Source of the DNA: CAWFPR01 sp963817635
GTDB lineage: Bacteria > Acidobacteriota > Vicinamibacteria > Vicinamibacterales > 2-12-FULL-66-21
Assembly: GCA_963817635.1 (NCBI GenBank)
Contig: CAWFPR010000005.1
Coordinates: forward strand, 434,001-498,000
Direction of reading: 5' to 3'
Length of the DNA stretch: 64,000 nt
Positions within the stretch are counted from its first letter, which is position 1. Each line of letters starts with the position of its first letter. Positions 7,537 to 16,278 of the stretch are shown piece by piece. The translations under genes were made by a program, and so were the position numbers. A model generated the notes under the pieces. It had not been told where the DNA came from. It worked only from the letters and a program-made list of their open reading frames with translations, and ran no database searches.

Positions 7537-8001
7537 ATGATGGCTATCCGGAAGGTTCTGGTCCCCACGGATTTCAGCGAGTGCTCGGACGCGGCCCTGG
7601 AGTACGGGCGGCACATGGCGGACACGTTCGGGGCGGCGCTCCACGTGCTGCACATCGTGCAGGATCCATACACACAGCCGTGGGCGGCCGAAGCGTTCCC
7701 GGCGCCGCTCGGCGATCTGCTGCTGCAATGGGAAGAGCAGGCGCGCAAGCGGATGCTCGATGGGTTGACGGAGCCGGAGCGGGTGCGCGCCACCGTCGCG
7801 ACGCAGATTGGATCGCCGTTTCTCGAGATCGTGCGGTACGCGCAGGAACAGCAGATCGACCTGATCGTCATCGGCACGCACGGGCGTGGCCCGATCGGCC
7901 ACATGCTGCTCGGGAGCGTCGCCGAAAAAGTCGTCCGCAAGGCGCCGTGCCCTGTGCTGACGGTGCACCAGCGGGCGCACGCGGACGTGGCCGCCGCCTG
8001 A
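7537..8001 (+). CDS. Universal stress protein (UspA family, ATP-binding type)
   Basis: This is a 154-residue single Usp domain. The N-terminus IRKVLVPTDFSECSDAAL is typical, and the C-terminal GTHGRGPIGHMLLGS matches the G-2x-G-9x-G(S/T) nucleotide-binding signature, so it belongs to the ATP-binding branch. The end EKVVRKAPCPVLTV is also canonical. GGAGG at 7526-7530 supports the start at 7537; ATG 7540 is an alternative. It is cytosolic, with proposed roles in energy stress, starvation or hypoxia. Its sigma54-like promoter and convergent acyl-CoA synthetase neighbour suggest a shared stress response (inference). Confidence 0.92.
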   Translation: MMAIRKVLVPTDFSECSDAALEYGRHMADTFGAALHVLHIVQDPYTQPWAAEAFPAPLGDLLLQWEEQARKRMLDGLTEPERVRATVATQIGSPFLEIVRYAQEQQIDLIVIGTHGRGPIGHMLLGSVAEKVVRKAPCPVLTVHQRAHADVAAA

Positions 8002-8018
8002 GGTCGGCGGTCGGGGCG

Positions 8019-10698
8019 TCAGTACCAGATCCGGCGTCCCGCGGGTCCTTTCGACTTCGGCCCGATCAGGATGCGGGCGTCGGCGGCGACCGCGCCGTGC
8101 GCGAGCACCAGCACCGGGTTGACGTCCATCTCGAGGATCTCGGGGCAGGCGTCGATGAGCTGTGAAATCGACAGGAGCGCCTGGCGGAACGCGGCCTCGT
8201 CGGCCGGGGCCGACCCGCGGTAGCCGCGCAGCAGCACCTTGCCCTTCATCTCGTCGATCATCTCGCCGGCGTCCGCCTCGCTCAGCGGACACATGCGGAA
8301 CACGGTATCGCCGACGAGCTCGACGAAGATCCCGCCCGTGCCGCTCATCACGAGCGGCCCGAACGAGGGATCGTTGATCGCCCCGATCACCATCTCGACG
8401 CCGCCCGTGACCATCCGCTGGACGAGGACCGCCTCGAGGCGATCGCCGAGGCGCGCCGCGAAATCCGCGTACGTCTCGCGCACCGCCTGGCCCCCGCCGA
8501 CTCCGAGCTTGACGCCGCCGATTTCCGTCTTGTGAACGAGCGTCGTACCGACCGCCTTCATCGCCACGGGAAAGCCAATCTCAGACGCGGCGCGCGCGGC
8601 TTCGTCCGGCGTCCGCACCAGCCGGGCCTGGGCGACCTCGACGCCGCACGTCTTGAGCAGCGCCTGCGCGTCAACGGGGTTCATCCACCCGCCGCCGGAG
8701 GCGAGCGCCCTGGCGACAACGCCGCGCGCCGCCTGGCGATCGAACCGGCCGGCCGGCTGGACGGCGTCCTGCGGCTTGCGCAGCCACTCGCCGTAGTGCG
8801 TCACGCGCGCGAGCGCGACGGCGGCGGACTCGGGGAACAGGTAGGCAGGCACCGACGAGAGCGGCATCTGCCCGTGCGCGCCCATGAAGGTGGCCAGCAC
8901 CGGCTTGGTCGTGTTGCCCGACACTGCCGTCCGGATCGCGACGGCGACGTGCTCGGCCGCGGTGATGATCGGCGGAATGAAGACCACGAGCAGGCTGTCC
9001 ACGTTTGGATCGGCGAGCAGCAGTTCAATGGCCCGCCGGTACTCGTCCGGGCCGGCCGACGCGATCATATCCACCGGATTGGCCACGCTCGCCGCCTGCG
9101 GCAGGAACGACCGCAGGCCCGCGACGGTCGCGGGCGCCAGCGTCGGCACGTTCAGCCCGTTCGCCTCGAGGGCGTCAGCCGCGAGGATGGCGGGGCCGCC
9201 GGCGTTCGTGAGGATCGCGACGTTGCGGCCGAGCGGCACCGGCTGGTGCGCGAGCAGCGACGCGACGTCGAACAGCTCCTCGAGCGTGTGCGTCCGGATC
9301 ACGCCCGCCTGCCGCAGGAGCGTGTCGACCAGCGCGTCGCTCGTCGCGCGCGCCCCGGTGTGCGAGGATGCGGCACGCGCTCCCGCCGTGGACCGTCCGG
9401 CCTTCACCGCGACGATCGGCTTCCTGCGTCCGACGCGCCGGGCAATCTGTCCGAACTTCTTGGGATTGCCGAAGCTCTCGAGGTACAGCAGGATGACGTC
9501 GGTGCGCTCGTCTTCCGCCCAGGTACTGAATCAGGTCGTTGCCCGACACATCGGCCTTGTTCCCGATCGACGCAAAGGTCGATATCCCGAGGTTCAGTTT
9601 CTTCACGTAGTCGAGAATCGCAAGGCCCAGCGCGCCGCTCTGCGTCGAAAAGGCGACGCGTCCCGCCGGCGGGTAGACGGGCGAGAAGGTGGCGTTCAGC
9701 TCGACGCCCGGATCCGTGTTGATGATCCCCATGCAGTTGGGCCCGATCATGCGGATGCCGGCGGCGCGGATCTTCTCCACCAGGTGCGCCTCGAGCACCC
9801 GCCCTTCGCCGCCGGTCTCGCCGAACCCGGCGGTGATCACGACGAGCGCCTTGACCCCTTTCGCGATGCAGTCGTCGATGACATCGGCCACGTGCGCCGC
9901 CGGAACGACGATGACGGCGAGATCGACGGCGTCGGGAATCGATGACACCGTGGGATAGGCCTTCAGTCCCTCGAGTGTCTCCGCCTCGGGGTGCACGGGA
10001 ATCAGGGTGCCGGTGTAGCCGGTCTCGCGCAGATTGCGCAGGGTGACCGATCCGATGCGGTCCGGATCGCGGCTGGCGCCGATGACGGCGACGACTTTCG
10101 GCTCGAAGAACGGCCGCATCGACGCCGAAGCCGCCTTCTGCGAGCGTTCCGCGGAACGCTCGGTGAACTCCTCGGTCGGCTCGAGCAGCAGGGATACGTG
10201 GAACACGCCGCGCTCGAGTTCCTGCGAGACCTCGAACCCGGATTCGAGGAACACGTCCATCATCCTGCGGTTCTCGCCGAGCACGTAGGCATCGAAGGCG
10301 TGCACGCCGCGCTCACGCGCGATCTCCGCCAGCCGTTCCAGCATGCGCGTCCCGATTCCTCGGCCCTGGAGCGCATCGGGAATGGCAAACGCCACCTCGG
10401 CGCGCGTGCGGTCGCGCTCGCTCCGGTAGTAGCCGGCGATGGCCGCCAGCGGCCCACCGGCCTCACCCACCATCACGAACTGCTGGTCGTAGTCGACGAG
10501 CGCGAGCTTCGCGACCTGCGGCAGGTCCAGCTTGGGGATGCTCATGAACCGGTAGTACAGGCTCTGCTCGGACATTCGCTGAAACAGGTCCAGCAGCTGC
10601 CGGTCGTCGTCCGGGCGGACGGGACGGATGTGGATGGTCGTGCCATCGCGCAGGACGACATCGGTCGAGTAGTCCGCATGAAACGTCGGGGACACCAT
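8019..10698 (-). CDS. NDP-forming acyl-CoA synthetase with N-terminal GNAT domain, one frameshift
   Basis: The protein is about 893 residues. A GNAT acetyltransferase domain comes first (~1-200, with RGIGTRMLERLAEIARERG as acetyl-CoA loop), then the CoA-binding Rossmann domain (VVAVIGASRDPDRIGSVTLRNL), the ligase domains with the catalytic-His motif ASSHTGA, and a C-terminal ATP-grasp half (GFPVAMKAVGTTLVHKTEIG). The family makes acetyl- or acyl-CoA reversibly with ATP formation; GNAT-fused members can acetylate lysines. The frame shifts at 9521-9524, where minus-strand GGG should be GG to rejoin conserved YL-EDERTDVILLYLES. Start 10698 has AAAAGGG upstream. A sigma54-like site lies immediately upstream. 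Confidence 0.88.
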
Positions 10699-10710
10699 GC
10701 CCTTTTCAGG

Positions 10711-10727
10711 AGCATGGTTCCTGCCAG
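10711..10727 (-). promoter_or_regulatory. Sigma54-like site upstream of acyl-CoA synthetase
   Basis: The minus strand reads CTGGCAGGAACCATGCT, matching TGGCAnG and TGCT with one A in place of T in the -12 block and correct spacing. The predicted start (~10700) is only 2 nt before the assigned ATG, which would bypass its ribosome-binding site. Either the mRNA is nearly leaderless or the match is fortuitous. Confidence 0.4.
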
Positions 10728-10740
10728 CCGGCGGGCTGGC
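10723..10740. promoter_or_regulatory. Dyad GCCAGCC-N4-GGCTGGC at acyl-CoA synthetase promoter
   Basis: This perfect 7-bp inverted repeat overlaps the -24 part of the sigma54-like site. Its core CAGCC-N4-GGCTG recurs in the dyad next to the divergent dehydrogenase gene, suggesting one regulator acting on both. Confidence 0.45.
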
Positions 10741-10864
10741 GTCATACCGGCGCGATCTCACGAAACGACCGCGGCCCTGCCGGGTTTCCGGCACCCGCGC
10801 CTGCGTTCTGGCGTCCCGCGGCCGAATAGCCGCCTCGTTTCCCGGCGCGTTTCGATCCCCGAAA

Positions 10865-10881
10865 CCGGCATCGCGCTTGCG
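10865..10881 (+). promoter_or_regulatory. Weak sigma54-like site upstream of dehydrogenase
   Basis: CCGGCATCGCGCTTGCG has GGCA and TTGC at -24/-12 spacing but four mismatches elsewhere. Predicted start ~10892 would give a 137-nt leader containing the stem-loop at 10992-11015. Low confidence in a GC-rich genome. Confidence 0.25.
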
Positions 10882-10991
10882 ACAACGGCGCGAGAACAGC
10901 CGGGGACGTCGCGGACGTCCCCTGGCGGGACACTCGCGGGGCCCGCCGAGCCGCGTGTTCTCTTCCCGTTGCAATTGCCCGCATGCTGTCC

Positions 10992-11015
10992 CGTGTCAGC
11001 CCGGCGGCTGACACG
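10992..11015. promoter_or_regulatory. 10-bp perfect inverted repeat directly before dehydrogenase ribosome-binding site
   Basis: CGTGTCAGCC and GGCTGACACG flank a CGGC loop and end one base before GGCGGAGG, the ribosome-binding site. As DNA it could be an operator sharing the CAGCC/GGCTG core with 10723-10740. As RNA it is a stable hairpin that could influence translation. Confidence 0.5.
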
Positions 11016-11028
11016 CGGCGGAGGACCC

Positions 11029-12137
11029 ATGGACGTCATGAAAGCGGTCGTATTTCGCGGACCCGGCCGGCTCGCGATCGAGGAACGCCCGAAGCCGGTG
11101 CCCCGTCACGGGCAGGCCGTGATCGAAATCACGATGACGACGATCGGCGGCACCGATGTGCACATCGTGCGGGGCGAGTACCCGTGCGGCCAGGCCTCGT
11201 GCTCGGGCACGCACCGGTCGGCGTCATCGAGGCGCTCGGCGAGGGGCTCGATGACGAGTACCACGTCGGCCAGCGCGTCGTCGTCGGCGCGGTCACGCCG
11301 TGCGGCCAGTGCTACGCGTGCCTCAACGGGAACCACTCGCAGTGTCACGGACCGGCCGGCGGCTGGCGGTTCGGCAATACGATCGACGGCGCGTGGGCGG
11401 AGTACCTGCTGGTCCCGGACGCGCGGGCGAACCTCGCGCCGATTCCGGAACAGCTCACCGACGAAGACGTGGTGCTCGTGCCCGACATTCTGTCTGCGGG
11501 GATCGCGGGAGCCGAGAGCGGCAACGTGCGCATCGGCGACAGCGTGGCCGTTTTTGCCCAGGGCCCGACCGGACTGTGCGCGACGCTCGGCGCCAGGCTC
11601 CGCGGCGCGGGTCTGATCGTCGCGGTCGACCACGTACCTGAGCGCCTGGAAATGGCCCGCCGGTTCGGCGCCAACGTCCTGATCGATCACACGACGGAGG
11701 ATGCGGTCGCCATGATCCGCCGCCTGACGGACGGCCGCGGGGTGGACGTGGCCATCGAGGCGCTCGGCCGACAGGAGACGTTCGAGAACGCGTTGCGCTC
11801 GGTCCGCCCCGGCGGCACCGTGTCGAGTCTCGGCGTGTACTCCGGCAAGCTCGTGGCGCCCTGCGAGCCGCTCCTGGCCGGACTCGGCGACCAGCGGATC
11901 GTCACGACGCTCTGCCCGGGCGGGAAAGAGAGGATGCGGCGGCTGATGGCCCTCGTCCTGAACCACCGGGTGGACCTCTCGCCGCTCGTCACCCACCGGT
12001 TCAGCCTCGACGATATCCAGCAGGCGTTCGAGATCTTCGCATCGCAGCGTGACGGCGTGATGAAGATTGCGCTTTCGCCCCACGTGCGTCCGCAGTTGCC
12101 ACCGTCAAAGGAAGTGGGCGCGGATATCGAGTGCTGA
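11029..12137 (+). CDS. Zinc-type medium-chain dehydrogenase, catalytic zinc ligands altered, one frameshift
   Basis: The protein is about 369 residues of the MDR alcohol dehydrogenase family. A GroES-like N-terminal domain is followed by a Rossmann NAD(P) domain. The structural-zinc cysteines are intact (CGQCYACLNGNHSQC). The first catalytic ligand, normally Cys in CGTD, is Gly (IGGTDVHI), and GHE is GHA (VLGHAPVG), so the catalytic site looks damaged. The frame breaks at about 11183; restoring one base gives GEYPVRPGLVLGHAPVG. The start at 11029 follows GGCGGAGG. It is divergent from the acyl-CoA synthetase, a plausible pair for alcohol/aldehyde and acyl-CoA metabolism, but substrate is unknown. 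Confidence 0.82.
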
Positions 12138-12227
12138 GTGCGCGGCCGGCCGGCGTTCGACCCATCCCGCCGGGCTGCGTCGGGCGCCTCGACGCCCCGG
12201 GTGACCAGCTCGTTCCGGCCAGGGTCC

Positions 12228-12976
12228 TCACATGCCGATGGCGGAGGTGATCCAGAGCATGGCGATGAGCCCGAGCATCATCGCCCACGCCGACTGCTCG
12301 CGCGAGCACTGCTCGAGGCTCTCGGGCAGCAGTTCGAAGGCCACGAGAAGATCATCGCGCCGCCCGCGAACCCGAGACCGAGTGGGAGCAGCGGCTTGAA
12401 CACCGACACCAGCATGTAGGCCGGAACCGCGGCGATGGGCTGAGGAACGCTCGTGAGGATGGCGTACCCGGCGCACTTACTGACCGGGATGCCGCGGGCG
12501 CGCAGCGGCATCGACACGGCGATGCCTTCCGGGACGTTGTGCACGGCAATGGCGGTCGCGAGCAGGAAGCCGAAGCCGAGTTCTCCGGTCGCATAGCCCA
12601 CGCCGACGGCAATCCCTTCCGGGATGCTGTGGACGAACATCGCGACGATGACCATGATGCCCTGTCGCGACTCGGCGGCGTTGAGGGTGCCGATCGTCCA
12701 TTCCCTGCCGTGAATCAGGCGGGCCGTCCACGAAAAGAACGCGGCCCCGGCGAGCAGGCCCGCCATCACCTGCCAGAGCGCGCCGGACTTCAGGCCCTCG
12801 CCGGCAAGCGTAAAGACTGATGCGGAGAGCATCATCCCGGCCGCCCCGGAGGTCATCATGCCCTGCCAGGGCAGCGACAGCTTCCGGACGAACGCAAACG
12901 GCAGCGCGCCGAGCCCCGTCGCCAGGTCGGTCATGAGCGCGACCCAGAAGACGCGCCAGACCATCCCGTAATCCAT
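12228..12976 (-). CDS. ZIP-family metal transporter, one frameshift
   Basis: The protein is about 248 residues with roughly eight hydrophobic segments. The two ZIP metal-site helices are present: FVHSIPEGIAVGVG and AVHNVPEGIAVSMPL. The family carries zinc, iron or other divalent cations across the inner membrane into the cytosol. The frame breaks near 12350. Restoring one base joins GGAMIF to LVAFELLPESLEQ, a conserved last helix that ends at 12228. Start 12976 has only a weak ribosome-binding site. A sigma54-like site lies at 12991-13007. Confidence 0.85.
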
Positions 12977-12990
12977 GAAGGGCAGTACGC

Positions 12991-13007
12991 AGCAACGACC
13001 GTTCCGC
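12991..13007 (-). promoter_or_regulatory. Possible sigma54 promoter of the ZIP gene
   Basis: The minus strand reads GCGGAACGGTCGTTGCT: GG, ACGg and TTGCT fit the consensus at correct spacing, with T and C mismatched around GG. Predicted start ~12980 is 4 nt before the ATG at 12976; ATG 12964 would give a normal leader. Confidence 0.35.
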
Positions 13008-13091
13008 GCGAAAATCAGGCCGAAAGGGGTCGGATCGCGCGCTGCCTGTTGCGGATTCCCGGCGTGCACCGCCGCGCCGGCGCCCCCGCCT

Positions 13092-15290
13092 TCACTTGAC
13101 GAACAACATCTCCCTGTAGGTCGGGAACGGCCAGAGATCGTACGGCACGAGCGACTCGAGGCCGTCGCCCGCCTCGCGCAGCGCCGCCATGGCGGGCACG
13201 ATCTTGTCGCGGAAGAACTTCGCGTGCTTCTCCGGATTGCCGGCGCCGTCGTGGTCCAGGAGGTCCTGCAGCGCGTCGACGCGCACCTTGCATTCGTCGG
13301 TGAGCTGGCAGACATGGTCGAGCGCCCACCGCGTTTCCTTCGCGACCGCTCCTGCCGCCTTGACCGCCGCGACCGCCGCGCCCAGTTCCGCCTGGTAGCG
13401 GTAGCCGGCCGGAAGGATGTAGCGGTTGGCCATCAGGACCATCAACTGGGCTTCGATGTTGATGGTCTTGTTGTACTGTTCGACGGCCACGTCGTACCGG
13501 GCGTGGAGCTCGCGCTCGTTCAGGACGCCGTATTTCTCGAACGCCTTCACGACGTCCGGCTTGAGCGCCTCGCCGTAGGCATCCACCGACGTGCGGTGGT
13601 TCAGGAGCCCGCGTCTGGCCGCCTCCTTCTGCCATTCCTCCGAGTAGCCGTTGCCGTTGAAGATGATCTGCTTGTTGTCCTTGATCAGCTTCACGAGCAG
13701 GGCCTTGACCGCGCCCTGGAGCTTCTTTCCCGCCTTCAGGCTCTTCTCGAGTTCGGTGGCGCAATAGTCGAGCGACTCGGTCACGGCGACGTTGAGCGCC
13801 ACGTTCGGCAGCGCGATGCTCTGGTTCGCCGACACCGCGCGGAACTCGAACTTGTTGCCCGTGAAGGCGAACGGGCTCGTGCGGTTGCGGTCCCCGGCGT
13901 CGCGCGGCAGCTTCGGCAGCACGCTGACGCCGATGTCGAGGATGCCGCCCTCCTTGGTCGTCTTGGCCGAACCGGCCTTTTCAATCTGCTGGAAGATGTC
14001 GGTGAGCATGTCCCCCAGGAAGATCGAGATGATCGCCGGCGGCGCCTCGTTCGCGCCGAGGCGATGATCGTTGCCGGCGCTCGCGATCGAGAACCGCAGG
14101 AGCCCCTGGAACTTGTTCACCGCGCGCAGCACGGCCGCGCAGAACACGAGGAACTGGATGTTGTCGTGCGGCGTGTCCCCCGGGTTGAGCAGGTTGTTCC
14201 CGGCTTCGTCCGCCATGCTCCAGTTCAGGTGCTTGCCCGATCCGTTCACGCCCGCGAAGGGCTTCTCGTGCATCAGGCAGGCGAGCCCGAACTTCGGCGC
14301 GATGCGCCGCAGCATCTCCATCGTCATCATCTGGTGATCGGTGGCGACGTTGGCGTTCTCGAAGATCGGCGCGACCTCGAACTGCCCCGGCGCGACCTCG
14401 TTGTGGCGCGTCTTGAGCGGGACGCCGACCTTGTACAGCTCGCGCTCGCACTCCATCATGAAGGCGAGCACGCGGTCGGGGATGGATCCGAAGTAGTGAT
14501 CCTCCATCTCCTGCCCCTTTGGCGGCCGCGCGCCGAAGAGGGTGCGTCCGGCGTTGATGAGATCGGGCCGGTTGAAGTAGAACTGCCGGTCGATCAGGAA
14601 GTACTCCTGCTCGGGCCCGCACGTCGTGACCACCCGCTGGGCCTTCGATCCGAAGAGCCGCAGGATCCGCACCGCCTGTTTCGAGAGCGCCTCCATCGAC
14701 CGGAGCAGCGGCGTCTTCTTGTCGAGGGCGTCCCCGGTCCAGCTCACGAACGCCGTGGGAATGACCAGTGTCGTCCCTGCCTCGGTGACGAGCAGCCACG
14801 GCGGGCTGGTGGGATCCCAGGCCGTGTAGCCGCGCGCCTCGAACGTCGAGCGCATGCCGCCCGACGGGAACGACGACGCATCCGGCTCGCCGCGGACGAG
14901 TTCCTTGCCGCTGAACTCCGCCACCGCGCGTCCGTCGGCCGTCGGGTTCAGAAACGAGTCGTGCTTCTCGGCCGTGATGCCGGTCATCGGCTGGAACCAG
15001 TGCGTGTAGTGCGTCGCCCCGTGCTCGACGGCCCAGTCCTTCAACGCGCTGGCGACGATGTCGGCGACGGACGAATCGAGGCCCTCGCCGTGCGCGATCG
15101 CCCGCCGCAGCGCCCGGAAGACGTCCTTCGGCAGCCGCGCGCGCTGCACTTCCTCGTTGAACGTCAGCGAGCCGTAGTCGTCTGTGACCTTGCGCGCCGG
15201 CCGCGCGGGCGCCGACGGAGCGCCGTTGCGGATACCCAGGCCCCAGTCGCTGATGTTCTTGATCGCAGCGCTGGATGATGCGGAGCCCAT
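13092..15290 (-). CDS. glnN: Glutamine synthetase type III
   Basis: At 732 residues this is the long GSIII type, larger than GSI (~470). It condenses glutamate and ammonia to glutamine using ATP in the cytosol. Conserved catalytic blocks are visible: the ATP/Glu region TRHNEVAPGQFEVAP, NGSGKHLNWS and the C-terminal GSIII extension. Start 15290 is supported by GAAAGGAC 6 nt upstream. A sigma70-like promoter is at 15358-15387. No GlnB/GlnK or amt gene is nearby. GSIII is usual in Acidobacteriota, Bacteroidota and cyanobacteria. Confidence 0.95.
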   Translation of the reverse strand: MGSASSSAAIKNISDWGLGIRNGAPSAPARPARKVTDDYGSLTFNEEVQRARLPKDVFRALRRAIAHGEGLDSSVADIVASALKDWAVEHGATHYTHWFQPMTGITAEKHDSFLNPTADGRAVAEFSGKELVRGEPDASSFPSGGMRSTFEARGYTAWDPTSPPWLLVTEAGTTLVIPTAFVSWTGDALDKKTPLLRSMEALSKQAVRILRLFGSKAQRVVTTCGPEQEYFLIDRQFYFNRPDLINAGRTLFGARPPKGQEMEDHYFGSIPDRVLAFMMECERELYKVGVPLKTRHNEVAPGQFEVAPIFENANVATDHQMMTMEMLRRIAPKFGLACLMHEKPFAGVNGSGKHLNWSMADEAGNNLLNPGDTPHDNIQFLVFCAAVLRAVNKFQGLLRFSIASAGNDHRLGANEAPPAIISIFLGDMLTDIFQQIEKAGSAKTTKEGGILDIGVSVLPKLPRDAGDRNRTSPFAFTGNKFEFRAVSANQSIALPNVALNVAVTESLDYCATELEKSLKAGKKLQGAVKALLVKLIKDNKQIIFNGNGYSEEWQKEAARRGLLNHRTSVDAYGEALKPDVVKAFEKYGVLNERELHARYDVAVEQYNKTINIEAQLMVLMANRYILPAGYRYQAELGAAVAAVKAAGAVAKETRWALDHVCQLTDECKVRVDALQDLLDHDGAGNPEKHAKFFRDKIVPAMAALREAGDGLESLVPYDLWPFPTYREMLFVK

Positions 15291-15357
15291 GTGACGTGTC
15301 CTTTCGTGTGATCCCGTTTCAGGAAGGCAGCGAGCGAGCGGTGACCATGAGGCAGCC

Positions 15358-15387
15358 ATTATGCGGTCGGCGGGAGCCGGGCTTCAA
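15358..15387 (-). promoter_or_regulatory. Sigma70-like promoter of glutamine synthetase
   Basis: On the minus strand TTGAAG (15382-15387) is separated by 18 bp from CATAAT (15358-15363). Predicted start is ~15351, leaving a 60-nt leader. No sigma54 motif was found here despite the nitrogen-related gene. Confidence 0.5.
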
Positions 15388-15423
15388 GAGAAAACGCGGT
15401 CCGGCTGCAATTTCCGGGTGTTA

Positions 15424-15429
15424 TATACT
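15424..15429 (+). promoter_or_regulatory. -10 box TATACT for leaderless padR mRNA
   Basis: TATACT ends 7 nt before the GTG start at 15437, placing the transcript start at the start codon. Confidence 0.55.
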
Positions 15430-15434
15430 TAACA

Positions 15435-15445
15435 ATGTGAAACAT
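15435..15445. promoter_or_regulatory. PadR-type dyad ATGT-GAA-ACAT over start codon
   Basis: This short inverted repeat overlaps the GTG start of the first padR gene. PadR operators commonly contain ATGT/ACAT half-sites, so autoregulation is plausible; the 3-bp spacing is shorter than the classical 8 bp. Confidence 0.35.
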
Positions 15446-15784
15446 ATTGAGGACTACTATGCCCCGGTCCTCGGCGAGTTCGAGCTGCTGGTGCTGATCG
15501 CGCTCCTCCGGCTCGGGAACGGCGCCTACGGCGCGGCGATCCAGCGCGACATCCGCGAGCGCGCCGGACGCGACGCCGCCGCCGGAACGCTCTACATGAC
15601 GCTCGGCCGGCTCGAAGCCAAGCACATGGTGGTCTCGTACGTCGGCGACCCGACGCCCTCGCGCGGCGGCCGGCGCCGCAGGCACTACCTGATCGCCGAC
15701 GCTGGCGAGCGCGCGCTCGGGCGCGCGTACCGCACATTCCGGCGGATGTCCGACGGCCTCGAGGCCCGCCTCGAATCCCTGTAG
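15437..15784 (+). CDS. PadR-family transcriptional regulator
   Basis: The product is 115 residues and opens with the PadR winged helix: LGEFELLVLIALLRLGNGAYGAAIQRDI and TLYMTLGRLEAKHMVVSYV, then a GGRRRRHYLIADAGERAL wing. The family represses neighbouring genes, often efflux or permease genes. The GTG at 15437 is preferred over longer forms because it sits 7 nt after a TATACT box and matches the usual N-terminus just before the conserved LGEFE. It precedes a second padR and the orphan permease. A stable palindrome overlaps its stop codon. Confidence 0.85.
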   Translation: MKHIEDYYAPVLGEFELLVLIALLRLGNGAYGAAIQRDIRERAGRDAAAGTLYMTLGRLEAKHMVVSYVGDPTPSRGGRRRRHYLIADAGERALGRAYRTFRRMSDGLEARLESL

Positions 15785-15805
15785 GGGCGGCTCGCGAGCC
15801 GCCCC
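15784..15805. terminator. 22-bp perfect palindrome at the end of padR
   Basis: GGGGCGGCTCG is followed directly by its exact reverse complement, starting at the last base of the stop codon at 15784. It would form a very stable hairpin but lacks a T-run. It could terminate transcription or be a REP-like element. Confidence 0.5.
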
Positions 15806-15908
15806 GGCTCCCGAACCGCCCTGACCCCCACCCCGGCCCCGCCCTCACCCCCGCGAACCGCCCTCACGGCCCCCGCCGCTTGACACCGCGACGCCAGCCG
15901 GGGTATTC

Positions 15909-15923
15909 CATAGAGTGTCTATG
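15909..15923. promoter_or_regulatory. Dyad CATAGA-GTG-TCTATG at the second padR start
   Basis: This perfect 6-bp inverted repeat with a 3-bp centre ends on the ATG at 15921. Its geometry (N3 centre, overlapping the start codon) is the same as at 15435-15445, consistent with autoregulation. Confidence 0.45.
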
Positions 15924-16262
15924 GGAAAGAAGCACCCGGATCGCCAGGACCTCCTGCCCGGCACGCTCGACATGCTGATCCTGAAGAGCCTCACGCGCGG
16001 CGTCATGCACGGGTACGGGATCGCCGAACACATCCGGCAGCTCTCGGACGAAGTGCTCCACGTCGAAGAGGGCTCGCTCTACCCGGCGCTCCAGCGCCTT
16101 CAGCTGCAGGGGCTGATCGCCTCCGAGTGGGGGCATTCCGTCAACAACCGGCGCGCGCGGTACTACCGGCTGACCTCCGCCGGCCGGCGCCAGCTGGGCC
16201 AGGCCGAGTCGAGCTTCGCCCGCCTCATCGAGGCGATCACGCGCGTCATGCGGCCGGCCTGA
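15921..16262 (+). CDS. PadR-family regulator of the orphan permease
   Basis: The product is 113 residues. The PadR fold is clear: LLPGTLDMLILKSL, GYGIAEHIRQLS, EGSLYPALQRLQLQGLIASEW and NNRRARYYRLTSAGRRQL. This is the exact type that in Acidobacteriota precedes duplicated MacB-like permeases. The permease starts 17 nt later, so they form an operon. The in-frame GTG at 15915 is an alternative start within the dyad. Confidence 0.92.
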   Translation: MGKKHPDRQDLLPGTLDMLILKSLTRGVMHGYGIAEHIRQLSDEVLHVEEGSLYPALQRLQLQGLIASEWGHSVNNRRARYYRLTSAGRRQLGQAESSFARLIEAITRVMRPA

Positions 16263-16278
16263 CACCCATCGAGTTCCT

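Larger units (their letters stand above)
10699..11028. other. 330-bp divergent regulatory interval
   Basis: This spacer lies between the divergent acyl-CoA synthetase and dehydrogenase genes. It contains two sigma54-like sites (10711-10727 minus, 10865-10881 plus) and two related dyads with a CAGCC-N4-GGCTG core (10723-10740 and 10992-11015), one next to each gene. No coding sequence was found in it. Confidence 0.6.

Noticed and set aside
6715..8292. Long antisense frame across kinase and stress-protein genes
   Set aside because: Spans two clearly coding genes and has no recognisable motif.
15291..15436. Nitrogen-regulated sigma54 promoter for glutamine synthetase
   Set aside because: No -24/-12 match; a reasonable sigma70-type pair exists instead.
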